Assembly (NCBI RefSeq): GCF_042186555.1
Contig: NC_133334.1
Location: 25,203,294-25,267,293 of the forward strand
DNA length: 64,000 nt
Direction of reading: 5' to 3'
Origin: Aquarana catesbeiana
Lineage: Eukaryota; Chordata; Amphibia; Anura; Ranidae
The notes beneath the pieces were generated by a model that saw nothing but the letters and a program-made list of their open reading frames with translations, made no database searches and was not told where the DNA came from. Within the stretch, counting starts at the first letter, position 1. Each line of letters opens with the position of its first letter. Both the position numbers and the translations under genes were made by a program. Below, one piece after another: positions 33,417 through 46,313 of the stretch.

Positions 33417-34081
33417 AAAGCAATGCAAATAAACACATAGGTAAATAGTTCCAGACAAAACAAGTACATACTAGCTTATACAGCTTTAATGTATGCAGCA
33501 TGTGTTAAAGCAATATGCCTCTATGGAAGCGTGCGTTCATGGTTTTAGCATGAGTTCATACAAATGTGTTTTTAGGCAGAATATGAAAAGTGTGTGCTGT
33601 ACACACGCATTAATGTAGCACGCGTGCCATGGAACAAGCATCTTTGCAAAGCAAGCATTCGTTTTATGAAAGGTGTCATGCAACATTCTGCAACACATAT
33701 TTATGCAGACATGTATTCCTATGCGATCATGAGGAATCATGTATTAACTGCCTCATTATGCAACCATGCAACTTTAGGAGATCGTGAACTTTAGGCGACC
33801 AAGCCCCTTTATGCGACCAAGCCCCTTTATGCGACCATGAGAAAACCATGTATATCTATACAAACATGCATCTTTATGTGACTATGTATCCTTAAGCGAT
33901 CCTGTCACCTTATGCGATCAATAAAAAACTATTTTTTTTTTTTTTTTTTTTTTAACACAAACATGTCCAAACATGCATTTTGTATACCCATGATCATGTA
34001 TCTTAAAGCAAACATGTGAACCGGTAAAAACATTTATATTCAGCGACCGTGCGCTCCAGCAACTGTTCGTTTCAGCAAGTT
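33417..34081. repeat. Degenerate 'gcatctttatgcgaccatg' repeat tract
   Basis: Irregular phrases such as tatgcgaccaagccccttta, gcgatcatg and acatgcatcttta recur every 20-30 bp, and the tract resumes after the LINE at about 35595-35711. It looks like internal, non-coding sequence of the outer element. Confidence 0.5.
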
Positions 34082-35594
34082 ATAGATAGATATACTTTAT
34101 TGTCATTGGTATACATACAACAAAATTTTTCCTGGTACTCTTTACAGCAGCAATAAAACATTTCTCAACAAAACCACACATACATACCCCTAGTACATGC
34201 CCACATATCTAATTTCTATTTAAATATATCAAAATATAAAATATTTAAAAATAAAAGATTAGAATTCTACATAAAATTCCTAAAACACTGTACCTGACAG
34301 GATTATGGACTATACGGCCCTAGGGAAAAAACTATGCTTTAAGCGATTAATGTGCGTTTTAAGTGTCCTATATCTTTTCCCTGACGGCAACGGGACAAAC
34401 CCACTGTAACCTGGGTGGGTTGGATCAATACTAATAGCTTTTGCCCGCCTTTTTAATCGGCTGGCATATGCTGTGTCCAAATTCGGTAGCTCTGTCCCTA
34501 TGATCCGCTGTGCCGTTTTCACGACACTTCTTATGCTCCACCCTGCAGCCGGCATACCGCACTACCACTCAACCAAATGTATTTCCTGCCTCATCATTAT
34601 CTTGCATGAGTCCCACTAAAGTGGTGTCATCAGCAAACTTCACTATAGTGTTAGACGCATGTATGGGAATACAGTCATGCGTAGGGCTGGGCGATTAAAA
34701 AAAAAAAAAAAAATTGATTCACGATTCAAATCGAGTTTGTTTTGGTTTTTTGGACACCGCGCCGGTCCTGAGGAGCTGCAGGCAGGAGTTTTTAGGCGAG
34801 GCTTCGGCCTAGTCCGCAGCGTCCGGCCTCGCAGACTAGGCCGAAGCCGCGGCCTCGCCTAAAAACTCCTGCCCGCAGCTCCTCAGGACCAGGGCAATGA
34901 AAAAAAAATAAAACAAAAAAAATAAATAAAACCAAATCGATTTGCTTAAATTTTGAATCGATTTGACCTCTCAACTCAATTCAAGATTTAAATTGATTTT
35001 TTCCCCAGCCCTAGTCATGCGTGAACAATGTAAACATAACCGGGCTTAAACACACATCCCTGTGGTACCCCTGTATTATAAATAATAGTGTTAGACACCT
35101 GAGCTCCTATTCTCACCATTTGTGGCCTGTTTGTTAGAAAAATCCATAATTCATGAGCGCAGCAAAGGACATAGGCCCAAAGCTTTTAACTTTTTCGCTA
35201 ATTTGTCAGGAACTACTGTGTTAAATGCAGAGCTAAAATCAATGAATAACATCCTAATATGTGTTTGAGTGCTCAAGATGTGTCAAGGCAGCATGCAATG
35301 CAATAGCAATTGCATCAGCTGTGCATCTATTTGCACGATAGGCAAACTGACTTATCCAGATCAACAGGAATGCTTGCCTTAAGATGTGATAATACGAGCC
35401 TCTCAAAACATTTCATGATGATAGGAGTTATTGCAACTGGGAAATAATCATTTAAGCACGATACCGCTGAGAGACATACATATATATACATACATACATA
35501 CATACATACATACATACATACATACACACATATACACATACACACACACACACACGCTAGTAGTAGATTTAAAACAAGAAGGTACTGCAGCCTG
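34082..35594 (-). pseudogene. Non-LTR retrotransposon (LINE) RT remnant
   Basis: On the minus strand readable pieces appear in order: an RT start LNDYFPVAITPIIMKCFERL (35400-35450), a domain with NTGVPQGC (near 35050), the catalytic FADDTTLVGL (near 34620-34650), and a C-terminal block VVKTAQRIIGTELP ending RLKHSFFP (34310-34555). The tail has aatgacaataaag followed by short atct repeats. RT would copy its RNA at a nicked target. Stops, a CATA/CACA tract at 35470-35560, an internal deletion near 34555 and a hAT insertion break it. The clade is jockey/CR1/Rex-like; I cannot be more precise. Confidence 0.75.
34683..35014. mobile_element. hAT-type MITE inserted in the LINE
   Basis: Ends tagggctgggcgatt and ttttccccagccct(a) are inverted, and gtcatgcg flanks it on both sides as an 8-bp duplication. 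The interior is a GC-rich palindrome (gcttcggcctagtc.. / gactaggccgaagc). Confidence 0.9.
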
Positions 35595-35882
35595 CAACTG
35601 TGCATTTTAGCAGCTGTGTCTTTCAGCATCTGTGCATTTTAGCACGTTTGTAAGCAACCACCTGCTCAACTGCAGTTGGTCCTATACTTTAGACCTGTAG
35701 GACACCAAGCACATATGCACACTGAAGTCAAGCCATCAGACAGTTGCAAATCAGTGGTCTTGCTATCAGACGAGTATTTTTTGTTTGGATTTTAAACACC
35801 CAAAAACTAAATATAACATAATGGATGTGTGACAGCTCAGTATAATCATTATATTATATGTTACATCACCCTCTCTAACATT

Positions 35883-38800
35883 TACAATACGGTAAGATTT
35901 TACTGTGGAAATTTAAAGATACAGAGCCCCAAATACCAACCCATTGGCTACAAACTGACATTTTTCCAATACTTCTAAATGGGTTAAAAAAAATTCTCCC
36001 ATTGGACCAATACGTTTACAATGCAGATGTGTCATACACACCCCCTCTATGATATCTTACAATACGGTAACATTTTACTGTGGAAATTTAAAGATACAGA
36101 GCCCCAAATACCAACCCATTGGTTACATAGTGACATTTTTTCAAGTTTTCAAATTGGGTTCAAAACCAATTCTCCCATTGGACCAATACGTTTACAATGC
36201 AGATGTGTCATACACACCCCCCTCTATGATATCTTACAATACGGTCAAATTTTACTGTGGAAATTTAAAGATACAGAGCCCCAAATACCAACCCATTGGC
36301 TACATAGTGACATATTTCCAATACTTCTAAATGGGTTCAAAAAAAATTCTCCCATTGGACCAATACGTTTACAATGCAGATGTGTCATACACACCCCTCT
36401 CTATGATATCTTACAATACGGTAAAATTTTACTGTGGAAATTTAAAGATACAGAGCCCCAAATACCAACCCATTGGTTATATAGTGACATTTTTGCAATA
36501 TTGCAAATTGGGTTCAAAAAAATTTCTCCCATTGGACCAATACATTTACAATGTAGATGTGTCATACACACCCCCCTCTATGATATCTTACAATACGGAT
36601 TGATTTTACTGTGGAAATTTAAAGATACAGAGCCCCAAATATCAACCCATTGGTTACATAGTGACATTTTTCCAATACTTCTAAATGGGTTAAAAAAATT
36701 CTCCCATTGGACCAATACGTTTACAATGCAGATGTGTCATACACACCCCTCTCTATGATATCTTACAATACGGTAAAATTTTACTGTGGAAATTTAAAGA
36801 TACAGAGCCCCAAATACCAACCCATTGGTTACATAGTGACATTTTTTCAAGTTTTCAAATTGGGTTCAAAACCAATTCTCCCATTGGACCAATACGTTTA
36901 CAATGCAGATGTGTCATACACACCCCCCTCTATGATATCTTACAATACGGTCAAATTTTACTGTGGAAATTTAAAGATACAGAGCCCCAAATATCAACCC
37001 ATTGGTTACATAGTGACATTTTTCCAATACTTCTAAATGGGTTAAAAAAATTCTCCCATTGGACCAATACGTTTACAATGCAGATGTGTCATACACACCC
37101 CTCTCTATGATATCTTACAATACGGTAAAATTTTACTGTGGAAATTTAAAGATACAGAGCCCCAAATACCAACCCATTGGTTACATAGTGACATTTTTTC
37201 AAGTTTTCAAATTGGGTTCAAAACCAATTCTCCCATTGGACCAATACGTTTACAATGCAGATGTGTCATACACACCCCCCTCTATGATATCTTACAATAC
37301 GGTCAAATTTTACTGTGGAAATTTAAAGATACAGAGCCCCAAATACCAACCCATTGGCTACATAGTGACATATTTCCAATACTTCTAAATGGGTTCAAAA
37401 AAAATTCTCCCATTGGACCAATACGTTTACAATGCAGATGTGTCATACACACCCCTCTCTATGATATCTTACAATACGGTAAAATTTTACTGTGAAAATT
37501 TAAAGATACAGAGCCCCAAATACCAACCCATTGGCTACATAGTGACATTTTTGCAATATTTCAAATTGGGTTCAAAACCAATTCTCCCATTGGACCAATA
37601 CGTTTACAATGCAGATGTGTCATACACACCCCCCTCTATGATATCTTACAATACGGTCAAATTTTACTGTGGAAATTTAAAGATACAGAGCCCCAAATAC
37701 CAACCCATTGGCTACATAGTGACATATTTCCAATACTTCTAAATGGGTTCAAAAAAAATTCTCCCATTGGACCAATACGTTTACAATGCAGATGTGTCAT
37801 ACACACCCCTCTCTATGATATCTTACAATACGGTAAAATTTTACTGTGAAAATTTAAAGATACAGAGCCCCAAATACCAACCCATTGGCTACATAGTGAC
37901 ATTTTTGCAATATTTCAAATTGGGTTCAAAACCAATTCTCCCATTGGACCAATACGTTTACAATGCAGATGTGTCATACACACCCCTCTCTATGATATCT
38001 TACAATACGGTCAAATTTTACTGTGGAAATTTAAAGATACAGCGCCCCAAATACCAACCCATTGGCTACATAGTGACATATTTCCAATACTTCTAAATGG
38101 GTTCAAAAAAAATTCTCCCATTGGACCAATACGTTTACAATGCAGATGTGTCATACACACCCCTCTCTATGATATCTTACAATACGGTAAAATTTTACTG
38201 TGAAAATTTAAAGATACAGAGCCCCAAATACCAACCCATTGGCTACATAGTGACATTTTTGCAATATTTCAAATTGGGTTCAAAACCAATTCTCCCATTG
38301 GACCAATACGTTTACAATGCAGATGTGTCATACACACCCCCCTCTATGATATCTTACAATACGGTCAAATTTTACTGTGGAAATTTAAAGATACAGAGCC
38401 CCAAATACCAACCCATTGGCTACATAGTGACATATTTCCAATACTTCTAAATGGGTTCAAAAAAAATTCTCCCATTGGACCAATACGTTTACAATGCAGA
38501 TGTGTCATACACACCCCTCTCTATGATATCTTACAATACGGTAAAATTTTACTGTGAAAATTTAAAGATACAGAGCCCCAAATACCAACCCATTGGCTAC
38601 ATAGTGACATTTTTGCAATATTTCAAATTGGGTTCAAAACCAATTCTCCCATTGGACCAATACGTTTACAATGCAGATGTGTCATACACACCCCTCTCTA
38701 TGATATCTTACAATACGGTCAAATTTTACTGTGGAAATTTAAAGATACAGCGCCCCAAATACCAACCCATTGGCTACATAGTGACATTTTTGCAATACTT

Positions 38801-40078
38801 CTAAATGGGTTCAAAAAAAATTCTCCCATTGGACCAATACGTTTACAATGCAGATGTGTCATACACACCCCCCTCTATGATATCTTACAATACGGTATGA
38901 TTTTACTGTGGAAATTTAAAGATACAGAGCCCCAAATATCAACCCATTGGTTATATAGTGACATTTTTGCAATATTGCAAATTGGGTTCAAAAAAATTTC
39001 TCCCATTGGACCAATACATTTACAATGTAGATGTGTCATACACACCCCCCTCTATGATATCTTACAATACGGATTGATTTTACTGTGGAAATTTAAAGAT
39101 ACAGAGCCCCAAATATCAACCCATTGGTTACATAGTGACATTTTTCCAATACTTCTAAATGGGTTCAAAAATAATTCTCCCATTGGACCAATACGTTTAC
39201 AATGCAGATGTGTCATACACACCCCCCTCTATGATATCTTACAATACGGTATGATTTTACTGTGGAAATGTAAAGATACAGAGCCCCAAATACCAACCCA
39301 TTGGCTACATAGTGACATAATTGCAAATTGGGTTCAAAACCAATTCTCCCATTGGACCAATACGTTTACAATGCAGATGTGTCATACACACCCCCCTCTA
39401 TGATATCTTACAATACGGTAAGATTTTACTGTGGAAATTTAAAGATACAGAGCTCCAAATACCAACCCATTGGCTACAAACTGACATTTTTCCAATACTT
39501 CTAAATGGGTTCAAAAAAATTTCTCCCATTGGACCAATACGTTTACAATGCAGATGTGACATACACACCCCCCTCTATGATATCTTACAATACGGTTAAA
39601 TTTTACTGTGGAAATTTAAAGATACAGAGCCCCAAATATCAACCCATTGGCTACATAGTGACATTTTTCCAATACTTCTAAATGGGTTCAAAAATAATTC
39701 TCCCATTGGACCAATACGTTTACAATGCAGATGTGTCATACACACCCCCCTCTATGATATCTTACAATACGGTATGATTTTACTGTGGAAATGTAAAGAT
39801 ACAGAGCCCCAAATACCAACCCATTGGCTACATAGTGACATAATTGCAAATTGGGTTCAAAACCAATTCTCCCATTGGACCAATACGTTTACAATGCAGA
39901 TGTGACATACACACCCCCCTCTATGATATCTTACAATACGGTTAAATTTTACTGTGGAAATTTAAAGATACAGAGCCCCAAATACCAACCCATTGGCTAC
40001 ATAGTGACATTTTTTCAATATTTCAAATTGGGTTCAAAACCAATTCTCCCATTGGACCAATACGTTTACAATGCAGAT
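35883..40078 (+). repeat. 177-bp satellite array, left arm (about 24 units)
   Basis: The unit contains acaatacggtaaaattttac, ccaaataccaacccattggc and ccaatacgtttacaatgcag. From about 37389 to 38804 a two-unit (354-bp) pattern repeats four times almost exactly. Because 177 is a multiple of three, two frames stay open across many units (up to 245 codons here) and give a 59-residue periodic peptide; there is no domain, and I regard the frames as passive. Confidence 0.95.
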
Positions 40079-40166
40079 ATAAACACCCAAATATCTGTAC
40101 ATTGGCTAGTTACAATCAATATATGCCCTAAATATTAGCCCATTCATCGAAATTGATGTTTTCATA

Positions 40167-40283
<117 letters not shown>

Positions 40284-40671
40284 GAGTCCAAAGGGTTGCT
40301 GCACTTAAAAACTTTCGGTTGCTTTATTTCATGTAGTCACATGGAAAAATTACAAAGCAAGTACAATCTTTAAAGACGTAATCATGACATTAAATGCCTA
40401 TATAATTCAGATATGGATGGATTATGTTTCGGGCTAGTATGCTTGCGCCCTTCCTAAGATCCGTCAGAGCATATCTAACAGGTTTACTGCAATCAATCCT
40501 TTAAATACAAATTAGTGGTATACATCACATGTGGAAACAATATGGTTGATTGATTCAATTCATAGTATATTCATCACCTGTGCAGATACGTGTTTTTTAC
40601 ACCATAGACACAAGATCTAACAATTAGCGGCCGATATCCTTATCTCATCATTCTTATTCCCGCTCAAGTTT

Positions 40672-41169
40672 TGTACGTTTGCGAAGCTGGACATTAGTAT
40701 GAAATTTCTCCAATTTATCTTTGTTAGTTTTCTTAAATTCCATTAGTTCCTCCTAATTTGAACATTGTTGTAGTTGTTCTTCTAATTGGACAATCTCCTG
40801 CTGTACAAGAGTTCTTTCTTGTTGCAAAAATTGTACAGTTAATGTCATGATATCAAAGGAACATTTATTTAGAATTTGTGCAAACTTGGTTTTGAAGTCC
40901 ATATTTTGTGAAAATAAAGTTGGAATTAAATGAACTCTTAATCCTCTGGGGATCATTTGCATCTTATAGTATTCCGCTAGTGTTACCTCGTGTAAATCCA
41001 TTGTAATAGCTCTCTGTGTAAGCTTCTCCATTTTCTTGATTAGTTGTATTGGGGATGACTGGGTCAGGAAATCTCTGGATCCCATAGTGTCTTCGAAGAT
41101 CCTTGAGGCCTCAGTTTCAGAGAAAGAGTATAAGCCACTCGTTGCCATCCTTGTGATGATTCCACACAA
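40672..41169 (-). CDS. Coiled-coil ORF, probable N-terminal part of a PLE protein
   Basis: The 138-codon frame (stop at 40753) begins MCGIITRMATSG and contains PRGLRVHLIPTLF, KFAQILNKCSFDIM and a heptad-like Glu/Gln-rich tail QQERTLVQQEIVQLEEQ. Beyond the stop the same frame continues EELMEFKKTNKDKLEKF to about 40672, so the stop looks like a mutation in a longer reading. The PRGLR..P.L....F..KF..ILNKCS.D pattern is one I associate with the region upstream of RT in Neptune-like PLE proteins; this is a weak assignment. It is oriented away from the neighbouring GIY-YIG ORF, so the two cannot be one transcript. Confidence 0.45.
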
Positions 41170-41399
41170 AATAGCTGGTGCTCGTTCTCAAGGGAAGAAT
41201 ATATTCAAATCGTAGAGGAGAGCCGCACGCAGCTTACGATTCACTGCCAGGAATCAGGTCTTCCCACCGACCTTATATATAGAAAAAGAGTCCAAAGGGT
41301 TGCTGCACTTAAAAACAGGAATTCTGGAATCCCTCCATGTCCTCATAGAGGAAAGGTAGAACAATACGGGACCGACTAATTAATAAAATCGGACCAACC

Positions 41400-41898
41400 C
41401 ACATCCACATTTATTAAACCAACTTTTTTAGGACAAAAAAACCTTGGATTGTATCCGTGTTTGTCATGCATACAATGCAACTCCATGATAAAAGGAAACG
41501 TTTTTGCACATCCACATAGGGGCTTCAATATCCCTATACATGGGTATTACACTTGCCAATCATCATATGTCATATATGCCATTAAGTGCCCATGCGGTTT
41601 AGTGTATGTTGGAGAAACTACACAAAAAGTAAAAGACAGGATAGCAAGACACAAATATTCAATACGTGACAAACTAACACAACTACCATTAGCCAGACAT
41701 TTTGTGGAATATGGACATAATACATCACAATTAAAGTATATGGTCCTAGAGGGAATAGAGAAAAATAGGAGGGGGGGTAACCGTGAAATAACCCTGAGAA
41801 AAAGAGAAGTTTATTGGATACATTTTCTAAATACTATTGCTCCATATGGTTTAAATGTTTATTTGGATCTTTGTTTATTTAACAGTATTGATTTATAA
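41400..41898 (+). CDS. PLE GIY-YIG endonuclease domain, open fragment
   Basis: An open frame (TTG-initiated in the translation from 41449, but open upstream to about 41400) reads LGLYPCLSCIQCNSM, a Cys cluster, then VIYAIKCPCGLVYVGETTQKVKDRIARHK, the GIY-YIG core with the conserved Tyr, Gly and Arg, and ends with YWIHFLNTIAPYGLN. This is the C-terminal nuclease of a Penelope-like polyprotein, which nicks the target for reverse transcription. The RT that should precede it is missing. It is free of stops, which suggests a younger copy than those at 3487 and 62858. Confidence 0.85.
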
Positions 41899-42392
41899 GT
41901 GATAATAAAAATGAAAAAAAACATAGAAATGTGTTCCGAAATAGGGAGGTCTGTATATGGGTATGCTCATTCTATCTAAGTATGTATTTTTCATAGGTTC
42001 ATATAACACATTTGGAGAATGAGAATGATGAGATAAGGATATCGGCCGCTAATTGTTAGATCTTGTGTCTATGGTGTAAAAAACACGTATCTGCACAGGT
42101 GATGAATATACTATGAATTGAATCAATCAACCATATTGTTTCCACATGTGATGTATACCACTAATTTGTATTTAAAGGATTGATTGCAGTAAACCTGTTA
42201 GATATGCTCTGACGGATCTTAGGAAGGGCGCAAGCATACTAGCCCGAAACGTAATCCATCCATATCTGCATTATATAAGCATTTAATGTCATGATTGCGT
42301 CTGGAAAGATTGTACTTGCTTTGTAATTTTTCCATGTGACTACATGAAATAAAGCAACCGAAAGTTTTTAAGTGCAGCAACCCTTTGGACTC

Positions 42393-42501
<109 letters not shown>

Positions 42502-42587
42502 GAAAACATCAATTTCGATGAATGGGCTAATATTTAGGGCATATATTGATTGTAACTAGCCAATGTACAGATATTTGGGTGTTTATA

Positions 42588-44480
42588 TCTGCATTGTAAA
42601 CGTATTGGTCCAATGGGAGAATTTGTTTTGAACCCAATTTGAAATATTGAAAAAATGTCACTATGTAGCCAATGGGTTGGTATTTGGGGCTCTGTATCTT
42701 TAAATTTCCACAGTAAAATTTAACCGTATTGTAAGATATCATAGAGAGGGGTGTGCATGACACATCTGCATTGTAAATGTATTGGTCCAATGGAAGAATT
42801 TTTTTTTAACCCATTTAGAAGTATTGGAAAAATGTCACTATGTAGCCAATGGGTTGGTATTTGGGGCTCTGTATCTTTACATTTCCACAGTAAAATTTTA
42901 CCGTATTGTAAGATATCATAGAGGGGGGTGTGTATGACACATCTGCATTGTAAACGTATTGGTCCAATGGGAGAATTGGTTTTGAACCCAATTTGCAATT
43001 ATGTCACTATGTAGCCAATGGGTTGGTATTTGGGGCTCTGTATCTTTAAATTTCCACAGTAAAATCATACCAAATTGTAAGATATCATAGAGGGGGGTGT
43101 GTATGACACATCTGCATTGTAAACGTATTGGTCCAATGGGAGAATTTTTTTTGAACCCATTTAGAAGTATTGGAAAAATGTCACTATGTAGCCAATGGGT
43201 TGGTATTTGGGGCTCTGTATCTTTAAATTTCCACAGTAAAATCATACCGTATTGTAAGATATCATAGAGGGGGGTGTGTATGACACATCTGCATTGTAAA
43301 CGTATTGGTCCAATGGGAGAAATTTTTTTGAACCCAATTTGCAATATTGCAAAAATGTCACTATGTAACCAATGGGTTGGTATTTGGGGCTCTGTATCTT
43401 TAAATTTCCACAGTAAAATCTTACCGTATTGTAAGATATCATAGAGGGGGGTGTGTATGACACATCTGCATTGTAAACGTATTGGTTCAATGGGAGAATT
43501 TTTTTTGAACCCATTTAGAAGTATTGGAAAAATGTCACTATATAGCCAATGGGTTGGTATTTGGGGCTCTGTATCTTTAAATTTCCACAGTAAAATCATA
43601 CCGTATTGTAAGATATCATAGAGGGGGGTGTGTATGACACATCTGCATTGTAAACGTATTGGTCCAATGGGAGAAATTTTTTTGAACCCAATTTGCAATA
43701 TTGCAAAAATGTCACTATGTAACCAATGGGTTGGTATTTGGGGCTCTGTATCTTTACATTTCCACAGTAAAATCTTACCGTATTGTAAGATATCATAGAG
43801 GGGGGTGTGTATGACACATCTGCATTGTAAACGTATTGGTCCAATGGGAGAATTGGTTTTGAACCCAATTTGCAATTATGTCACTATGTAGCCAATGGGT
43901 TGGTATTTGGGGCTCTGTATCTTTAAATTTCCACAGTAAAATCATACCGTATTGTAAGATATCATAGAGGGGGGGTGTGTATGACACATCTGCATTGTAA
44001 ACGTATTGGTCCAATGGGAGAAATTTTTTTGAACCCAATTTGCAATATTGCAAAAATGTCACTATGTAACCAATGGGTTGATATTTGGGGCTCTGTATCT
44101 TTTAATTTGCACAGTAAAATCATACCATATTGTAAGATATCATAGAGGGGGGTGTGTATGATACATCTGCATTGTAAACGTATTGGTCCAATGGGATAAT
44201 TTTTTTTGAACCCATTTAGAAGTATTGGAAAAATGTCACTATGTAGCCAATGGGTTGATATTTGGGGCTCTGTATCTTTAAATTTCCACAGTAAAATTTA
44301 ACTATATTGTAAGATATCATAGAGAGGGGTGTGTATGACACATCTGCATTGTAAACGTATTGGTCCAATGGGAGAATTGGTTTTGAACCCAATTTGCAAT
44401 TATGTCACTATGTAGCCAATGGGTTGGTATTTGGGGCTCTGTATCTTTAAATTTCAACAGTAAACTCATACCGTATTGTA
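42588..44480 (-). repeat. 177-bp satellite array, right arm (about 11 units)
   Basis: Same unit as the left arm but reverse-complemented (gtaagatatcatagaggggg, cgtattggtccaatgggaga). Units alternate between about 177 bp and slightly shortened ones (gcaattatgtcact variants). A 319-codon minus-strand frame is the periodic artefact described for the left arm. Confidence 0.95.
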
Positions 44481-44622
44481 AATGTTAGAGAGGGTGATGT
44501 AACATATAATATAATGATTATACAGAGCTGTCACACATCCATTATGTTATATTTAGTTTTTGTGTGTTTAAAATCCAACCAAAAAAACGGAAAATTGTAT
44601 ACTCACCTTTCCGTAATTTTCC

Positions 44623-44736
44623 TTTCCTGTCGCATCTTCATGGCAGCATACACGTTGGGGTTGTGACTCCGCCTCCACAACCTGATAGGACCACATAGCT
44701 ATAAATTAGAGAGTAGACACCTGCCCCAGTATTCTC
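44623..44736. repeat. DIRS inverted terminal repeat, 3' end of element
   Basis: tttcctgtcgcatcttcatg.. through ..ctgccccagtattctct is the reverse complement of 50088-50200. Confidence 0.93.
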
Positions 44737-44776
44737 TGTAAATATATACACATGTCACCTTAGAGGGTGGGTGATT

Positions 44777-44876
44777 GTATGCTGCCATGAAGATGCGACA
44801 GGAAAGGAAAATTACGGAAAGGTGAGTATACAATTTTCCGTTTTCCTGTCGCATCATGGCAGCATACACGTTGGGG
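44777..44876. repeat. DIRS internal complementary region
   Basis: 44777-44840 is complementary to the outer left end (44588 to about 44650, including the 35-bp extension), and 44841-44876 to the tip of the right terminal repeat (about 50165-50200). It thus spans both element ends joined together, the arrangement proposed to template the circular replication intermediate of DIRS1. Confidence 0.88.
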
Positions 44877-44915
44877 AGTAACTCGCCAAACTGGGTGGGA
44901 ATGCAAAATCAAAAT

Positions 44916-46313
44916 TTATTGACAAGAAACAGAAGAATTGGCCTGTATAACGGCCCTCCCAAATTCAACTGCTGCTAAACGTGCAGCGTCTATTCTATAA
45001 TGAGAAATGAAGGTATTCCTCGAAGACCAAGTGGCCGCTCTACAAATGGTTTCCGCTGAGACTTTACAGTAAGCTGCCCATGAAGTAGCCATTGCCCTGG
45101 TGGAATGCGCTCTTAGATCTCCCGGAATCTGCAAGGTGCTTAGGGAGTAGGCCTTCTTGATAGCTTTCACGAGCCATGAGGCGATGGTACGGGCAGAAGC
45201 TGCCTGGCCCTTCCTGAACCCATGTGGGATGACTAAAAGGTTCTCGCACTTCCTGAATGGCTTGGTTACCGAAAGGTAATGGAGAATGTTGCCCTTGACA
45301 TCCAAGGGATGAGGGACGCCCTGATCCGTGATCAAAGCCGGGAGGTCAATCTCCTGGTTAAAGTGGAACGCAGAGGAGACCTTTGGGATAAACCTGTCTG
45401 AAGGCTTCAGGGTTAGTCTGTCTGGGTAAACCATCAGATACGGTTCTTTGACCAGCAAGGCTTGCATTTCTGAGACCCTCTTCGCTGATGTGATGGCAAT
45501 TAGGAAAGACACCTTTAGAGTCAGGTCCCAGAGGGAGGTATTCTCAAGGGGGAAGAATGGTTCTCCGGATAAAACCTCTAGGACAGTTGATAGGTCCCAT
45601 GTTGGAAATGAAGGTTTCCTGGGTGGTCTTAGCTTCAGGCAGGCTTTTTGAAATTGCACCACCAGAGGGTTAAGTGCCCATCTGACCCCTGTCAAGGCAG
45701 AGATGGCAGAGACTTGGACTTTCAGGGTGTTGGACCTAAGGCCTTTGTCTAGACCTGACTGAAGGAACTCAAGCACTTGTACTGCTGATGGGGAAGACGG
45801 GTCCCAACCTTGTTCCTGAGCAAAGGAAGAGAATCTTTCCCAGATTCTCTCGTAGGTGCTATTCGTGGAGGATTTCCTGGCTTGAAGCAGGGTATCGACT
45901 ACCTTCTGAGAACATCCTTGCTCTAGGAACCTAGACCTTTCAGTCTCCAGGCCGCTAGGTGCAATCTCTCTGGATTCGGATGTAGTAGCTGGCCCTGGGT
46001 TAGTAGATCCGTTGTTACCGGGAGTGGAAGTGGATCCGCTGTGCTCAGTTGCAGGAGGGTGGTGAACCAAGGCCTCCGTGGCCAAAAGGGAATCACGGCT
46101 AGTACTAGAGCTGTTGAGTGTTTGAGCCTCAGAAGGAACTTGGCTATCAGTGGGGTTGGTGGAAAAATGTAGCCTAGGTGAAAGTTCCAGGCGTGCTGGA
46201 GACAATCCGTACCCTCCGCTGTGGGGAAGGGATTCCTCGACAGAAACCTCTGACACTTCTTGTTCTCTGGTGTTGCTGCGAGGTCTATGTCTGGATGACC
46301 CCATGTCTGGCAT
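44916..46313 (-). CDS. DIRS tyrosine recombinase (YR)
   Basis: Counting from the ATG at 46313 the product is 465 residues; the frame is open further to 47705. The N-terminal SAM-like core-binding part begins near ERSRFLEQGCSQKVVDTLLQARKS and continues FAQEQGWDPSSPSAVQVLEFL. The catalytic domain shows the first Arg in ITSAKRVSEM, the HxxR motif in RAHSTRAMATSWA, a Trp in RAATWSS and the nucleophilic Tyr in FISHYRID, near the C-terminus. It would integrate circular element DNA without target duplication. The gene overlaps the upstream RT gene by about 390 bases in another frame, so expression may need internal initiation or frameshifting. The start is uncertain. Confidence 0.88.
   Translation of the reverse strand: MPDMGSSRHRPRSNTREQEVSEVSVEESLPHSGGYGLSPARLELSPRLHFSTNPTDSQVPSEAQTLNSSSTSRDSLLATEALVHHPPATEHSGSTSTPGNNGSTNPGPATTSESREIAPSGLETERSRFLEQGCSQKVVDTLLQARKSSTNSTYERIWERFSSFAQEQGWDPSSPSAVQVLEFLQSGLDKGLRSNTLKVQVSAISALTGVRWALNPLVVQFQKACLKLRPPRKPSFPTWDLSTVLEVLSGEPFFPLENTSLWDLTLKVSFLIAITSAKRVSEMQALLVKEPYLMVYPDRLTLKPSDRFIPKVSSAFHFNQEIDLPALITDQGVPHPLDVKGNILHYLSVTKPFRKCENLLVIPHGFRKGQAASARTIASWLVKAIKKAYSLSTLQIPGDLRAHSTRAMATSWAAYCKVSAETICRAATWSSRNTFISHYRIDAARLAAVEFGRAVIQANSSVSCQ

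Noticed and set aside
36021..39403. Frames of up to 245 codons in the satellite (319 in the right arm) as genes
   Set aside because: A 177-bp unit keeps frame automatically; two different frames are open at once and no start, domain or codon preference is seen.
40425..40480. Hammerhead ribozyme in the apex PLE (also mirrored at 42206-42255)
   Set aside because: GAAACGUA and a GGGC/GCCC stem are present, but the CUGAUGA block reads CUGACGGA with about 11 extra bases before the stem, too far from the consensus to call.
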